Of a DNA stretch of 64,000 bases, positions 61,701 through 64,000 are shown piece by piece; positions within the stretch are counted from its first letter, which is position 1, and each line of letters opens with the position of its first letter. The notes beneath the pieces are model-generated. The model was not told where the DNA came from and made no database searches. It worked only from the letters and a program-made list of their open reading frames with translations. Origin of the DNA: Malaya genurostris (taxonomy: Eukaryota > Arthropoda > Insecta > Diptera > Culicidae); NCBI RefSeq assembly GCF_030247185.1, contig NC_080572.1, positions 181,874,866-181,938,865 on the forward strand. Direction: 5' to 3'. The position numbers and the translations under genes are program-made.

Positions 61701-63933
61701 CGAATTGCGTCGATTGAGTGGTGCTGGGGGCATTCTGCTGCTGCGCACTGGTGTTGCTGCTGGAGGTTTGTTGTAAGTGCGACTGCTGCGGCTGATGCTG
61801 TGGTTGGTGGTGATGGTGCGGGTGCTGCTGATGAAAGCCAGTAGCCACCGCGCTCCGAGTATGATGATGAGGATGATAGCCTCCACCACCACCACCACTG
61901 TGGTGATGATGGTGACTACCACCGCCGCCAGCTTCGCCACCCATCGACGCAATCACGTTTCCCGAGGCTGTACCGTGAAGATTTTCATTGTTCCCGCCAA
62001 GACTGCCTCGTGGACCGCGCCCATGCGGCGGCCCTCCCGAAGACGGTATCAATTGATTTGGACTAGTTGGATTCATAACTTTCACATTGGAGTTTGCACC
62101 GTTGTTGATACTACTGCTAAGATTACTACTATTACTATTGTAGCTCATATTACTAGAACGAACACTGCTTGCGTTGCTGTACAAAATGCTGCCAGCTCCG
62201 CCGTCCAGGTCATCTTTTCTTCGTCGAGTATGTCGCCGTGATTGATTTGATGCCCATGGACCAGCCGCTTGTTGCTGCTGCTGGTTATCTAGATTTTTGT
62301 TACGACCACTGTTGTACGGTAGACTGCTGTATCCACTACTGTCTTCGTTTGATTGGTAGTGTTCAGCACTGCTGGTGGTCGATCGCATGCTAACAGTCGT
62401 TTGCGTATTTCCTGTCTCGTCACATTGCTGCTGCGGTGCCGGCGGCTGCTGATGATGGTGGTGAGGCTGTGGATGATTGCTGTAATGCTGTTGCTGAGGC
62501 TGGTAATGCTGATAATGTGGCACAATTGTTGTATCCTTGTGGTATGCCTTCCCTCCGTGACCAAGCAGGGAGGAGCCTTTGCCACCCGGTTGAGGCTGAT
62601 AATGTGATTGTGTTTGTGGCGGCTGTTGTTGAGCAGCCTGCTGAACGTAGTGTGGTTGTTGGACCGATATTCGATGGTTTGGTTGGTTATCGTTGCCACC
62701 AGATCCCAGAGAGGTCTGGCTACCGGCGATGTTTGCACCACCACCGCTGTTGGCTCCACCTGACCGATGCTCGTTCCCACCACCCGGTATCGGATTTGGT
62801 TGACGTTTGCTGCGTATGTTGCCACGATGAGCACCTACACCAGCCTGCACATTGTACCGGCCATTCTGCTGTTTTGCTCCCGCTGTAGCAAATGTTACCT
62901 GTGGTGCCAGCCCGTTACTAGTTACAAATGTACTAATATCATAGTAGTTTTGAGCGGGCGGAGGTGCTGCAGGCCATGGTTGCATTATACCCGGGTAGAA
63001 TTGTTGTTGGAATGGCTAGAGAGCATAAATGTAATCATTTCGGTTAGTCAACATGTTGGTCGAAATCTTCTTCAATAGGTACTTACAAACATATGAACTG
63101 GTGTGTTGTATGCTGGTACAGCGGTACCTTGTGGTATCGCTCCAGGATTATGTTGCACTGTAATGTATCGCTGCTGACCAGGGAAGGCGGCCGCGGCCGC
63201 TACTGCTTGTGTAGGATCATAAACGGCTGCCGCTGCTGCAGCTGCGGCAGCGGCAGCAGCAGCGGCTGCCGAAGGTCCTGCTGCCCCTGGTGGTACAGCG
63301 ACGGCGGCTGCTGTAGCTGGCGGAGGAGTCGTCCGGAAACCATTCTTCAGCGGTACACCGGCAGCGATTGGAAGCCTGTTCATTGGTTTGGCTTTTATTC
63401 GTGCCATAATTGGTTTTCCCTAGTGAAAATTAAATGATGGTAATTTATTCTTTTTATTGAGTTTTGTTTAAAAAAACACCTGAAATTCTTTGATTTCCTC
63501 TCGCAAATATCGAAAAGCTTGCTGGGCGTCTTCATCCGATTCAAACGTTATATACCAAGAGTTGTTGTGAGCAAACTCGCACGAAATGAAACGAGGACAG
63601 TTTTCACCTTGGAATATGTTCTGCAAACCGAAAATAAACATGATCAAATAGCTTCGTGCTGAAAATCGTTCTGTTGAACCTACCTTCACTTCCTCAATCG
63701 GTGTATTGTCCGGAATCTCTCGCAGGATAACGATGCAGCGTTTGTGATTCGGTCGTACCTTTAGGCCCTCTTCGTCGACTTGCACATTGGGAGACTCGCG
63801 AAGCACTTCAGTAATCAGCTTGATATCCTTGGTGAGCTTCTTCACAAGATTGAAGTTGGCCACTGTCCAAATGGGCACGTATTGATCATTGTCCATTTGC
63901 GATAGTAGATATGTGTCATTGGCTAGATTTTCT
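52368..63933 (-). CDS. larp4: La-related protein 4 (larp4/Larp4B), 3' six coding exons, partial at 5' end
   Basis: RNA-binding protein of the LARP4 family. Known members bind poly(A)/AU-rich mRNA and poly(A)-binding protein in the cytoplasm and promote mRNA stability or translation; the Drosophila member is linked to growth control. Six exons on the minus strand join in frame through GT/AG sites: 63684-63933, 63480-63620, 63087-63419, 61413-63015, 60050-61294 and 52368-52744. Together they give about 1315 residues ending in RSPK and TGA at 52368-52370. The order is: end of the La motif (ENLANDTYLLSQ, DQYVPIWTVANFN), RRM (RCIVILREIPDN to NSWYITFESDEDAQQAF), Ala-rich linker, then a very long Gln/His/Ser/Gly-rich disordered tail. 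The start codon, the usual N-terminal PABP-binding region and the start of the La motif lie beyond the right edge. The family match is from recognition of the La-RRM module; exon joins are read directly. The tail is poorly conserved in the family, so its exact splicing is less certain. Confidence 0.93.
53555..53650 (-). repeat. dispersed modular repeat, terminal piece
   Basis: GGTATCATCTCACTGCTAGG and TGGATTAAGCACGTTTTT match the end of the copy at 23311-24435 almost perfectly over about 85 bp. Confidence 0.65.
54957..55227. mobile_element. hAT-type MITE, 271 bp, 8-bp target duplication
   Basis: Ends CAGGGGTTCCCAAAGT and (inverse) CAGGGGTTCCCAAACTAT, the classic terminal sequence of many hAT elements. 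GTCTACAT is duplicated at 54949-54956 and 55228-55235. Internal sequence includes two GGGGGTCGACG-type blocks and no coding frame. It interrupts the last codons of the mariner transposase. Confidence 0.93.
55236..55870 (-). pseudogene. mariner transposase with catalytic core deleted
   Basis: ATG at 55870, with a one-base frameshift in the first codons. N-terminal half: KNEIKCNQVCEMLQRAYGES, YEWYKRFQDGREDVEDDE, GRPSTSIIDENVGKVEKM, ITIREVADEVG. After AAKFVPKLL the sequence jumps to LIRDFLAKNKTLIMPQPPYS and PDIAPCDFFLFPKLKR, so the first two catalytic Asp are gone and only the third block remains. The tail CFEDWKKRWHKCIISRGDYF is complete, and the last codons are split by the hAT MITE. Without the MITE the frame would end three codons later. 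Confidence 0.85.
56381..56784. other. partial outer arm of a CGGTAAT-rich fold-back element
   Basis: The part 56491-56660 begins ACACACTTAGAAAATTTTTC and is rich in TTCGGTAAT. The segment ACAACTACCGTAAACTGTAA (56612 on) is repeated inversely at 57555-57617, so this part is connected with the larger fold-back element at 56785-58139. Confidence 0.45.
56785..58139. mobile_element. fold-back element with about 517-bp inverted arms
   Basis: Arms 56785-57303 and 57624-58139 are inverted repeats of about 518 bp with modest divergence. They begin TACACACTAAGATTCAATTC / TACACACTAAGATTTAATTC, run through ATTCATACGGTRAATCT and end at TTGTGCAGT. The loop is about 320 bp and includes the palindromic partner of 56607-56660. 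No transposase frame; the family is unknown. The open frames at 57208-57897 are read from the arms and loop and are not genes. Confidence 0.85.
58141..58720 (+). pseudogene. Tc1-like transposase remnant
   Basis: Plus-strand reading gives TEDERRIMRLFKEEDNTNVS, NARKIGRSEKVLRKYDSKYG (helix-turn-helix type) and, after stops, SRWMF, IARILNKSPDIKWKKL. Possible traces of the start of the catalytic domain follow near 58460. It has many stops and no terminal repeats. Assigned to Tc1-like rather than mariner from the N-terminal pattern; weak. Confidence 0.45.
60050..61294 (-). CDS. larp4: larp4 exon: long low-complexity region 2
   Basis: This 1245-bp exon has acceptor CATTTCCAG and donor CGAG|GTAAGT (phase 1 on both sides). 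It starts by completing a Gly codon, then TALATNASMKAKNTTSPPP. The content is Ser/Thr/Ala/Gln-rich with homopolymer runs. A short ordered motif, RLSYAQVAQHLKEQQ, lies near 60260-60320 and resembles short conserved motifs in the C-terminal part of LARP4 proteins (recalled, not searched). If the next intron is not removed the frame ends two codons after the donor, so transcripts stopping in this intron would encode a shorter tail. Confidence 0.9.
61413..63015 (-). CDS. larp4: larp4 exon: long low-complexity region 1
   Basis: This 1603-bp exon follows acceptor GCTCTCTAG and ends at AAAG|GTAAGC (phase 1), with 534 open codons. It starts PFQQQFYPGIMQPWPA. Most of it is disordered sequence with runs of Gln, His, Ser, Asn and Gly, including histidine clusters near 61870-61910 and a glycine run next to them. 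It ends in the more ordinary peptide HPIAPWGESRLADVVK. Other long open frames on both strands here are shadows caused by CAG/CAC-type repeats. An uninterrupted frame of this length with matching splice sites supports coding. Confidence 0.9.
63087..63419 (-). CDS. larp4: larp4 exon: end of RRM and alanine-rich linker
   Basis: This 333-bp exon (111 codons, phase 0) has acceptor TTTTCACTAG and donor TTT|GTAAGT. It starts GKPIMARIKAKPMNRLP, the conserved end of the LARP4 RRM and its basic extension. An Ala/Pro-rich stretch follows, including an almost unbroken run of alanines (about 63216-63270), written with mixed GCN codons rather than one pure triplet. It closes with a Q/Y/P-rich segment ending TPVHMF. 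Confidence 0.93.
63480..63620 (-). CDS. larp4: larp4 exon: RRM core
   Basis: This 141-bp exon (47 codons, phase 0 at both ends) has acceptor TCGGTTTGCAG and donor CAG|GTGTTT. It encodes NIFQGENCPRFISCEF, AHNNSWYITFESDEDAQQAF and the helix RYLREEIKEFQ. NSWYITF is the RNP1-like strand of the LARP4 RRM. The introns on both sides are short (63 bp on the 5' side and 60 bp on the 3' side). Confidence 0.94.
63684..63933 (-). CDS. larp4: larp4 exon: C-terminal La motif and start of RRM
   Basis: This 250-bp exon follows an acceptor TTTACCCACAG and ends at AAG|GTAGGT. The first base completes a codon from the upstream exon (phase 1), then 83 codons run to a phase-0 donor. The peptide starts ENLANDTYLLSQMDNDQY and continues VPIWTVANFN, the second half of a LARP4-type La motif. 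The segment RCIVILREIPDN is the first RRM strand (RNP2-like). The preceding exon with the start of the La motif is outside the window. Confidence 0.93.
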
Positions 63934-64000
63934 CTGTGGGTAAAGGTGGAAATAATAGTTACAATTATTACAACTATTGAGATTGTCAGCGATCCGCAAA

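Noticed and set aside
60481..62888. Several plus-strand frames of 60-176 codons opposite larp4
   Set aside because: They are antisense shadows of the CAG/CAC/AGC-rich larp4 exons; the minus-strand frame has matching splice sites and domain context.

Overview
The window looks like a repeat-rich stretch of a mosquito-like dipteran chromosome, most like a culicine. The reasons are an insect-type larp4 gene with very long transposon-filled introns, a Tc1/mariner element with a D37E catalytic spacing (a family known from mosquitoes), several mariner lineages, RTE-type and I/R1-type non-LTR retrotransposons, and many copies of a dispersed repeat with long AT-rich spacers. The species cannot be fixed from the sequence alone. 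Layout: 1-6.9 kb holds a LINE fragment, a 953-bp fold-back mariner derivative, several copies of a dispersed modular repeat and a mariner fragment. At 6914-7089 (minus) lies a coding-like first exon of an unrecognised gene that would continue off the left edge. From 9.3 to 12 kb there is a two-block minisatellite of about 42-43 bp units. At 15.4 kb sits a perfect (CA)184 tract, at 17.0 kb the second 953-bp fold-back mariner, at 20.5 kb a long (TA)n tract, and around these more copies of the dispersed repeat. From 27.5 to 36 kb is a transposon cluster: a D37E element, two opposed copies of a Himar1-like irritans mariner with TA target duplications, and an I/R1-group LINE flanked by 111-bp direct repeats. 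From 39.4 to 42.8 kb is a nearly full-length but broken RTE-type LINE. From 43.8 to 49.3 kb are two copies of another mariner and small palindromic repeats. The only confidently identified host gene is larp4 (La-related protein 4) on the minus strand, 52368-63933, whose 5' part runs off the right edge. Six coding exons (63684-63933, 63480-63620, 63087-63419, 61413-63015, 60050-61294, 52368-52744) join in frame with GT/AG junctions. They give about 1315 residues: the end of the La motif, the RRM, an alanine-rich linker and a very long Q/H/S/G-rich tail. The last intron (7.3 kb) contains a three-level nest (a hAT MITE inside a mariner inside an RTE-like LINE), a large fold-back element and a decayed Tc1-like transposase. 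The sequence left of the stop codon is unique and AT-rich and is probably 3' UTR, but its end is unknown. Nothing in the window forms a multi-gene system. The points of real interest are transposon structures, the unassigned exon at 6914-7089, the orphan reading frames at 36693-37156, and the exon-intron layout of larp4.
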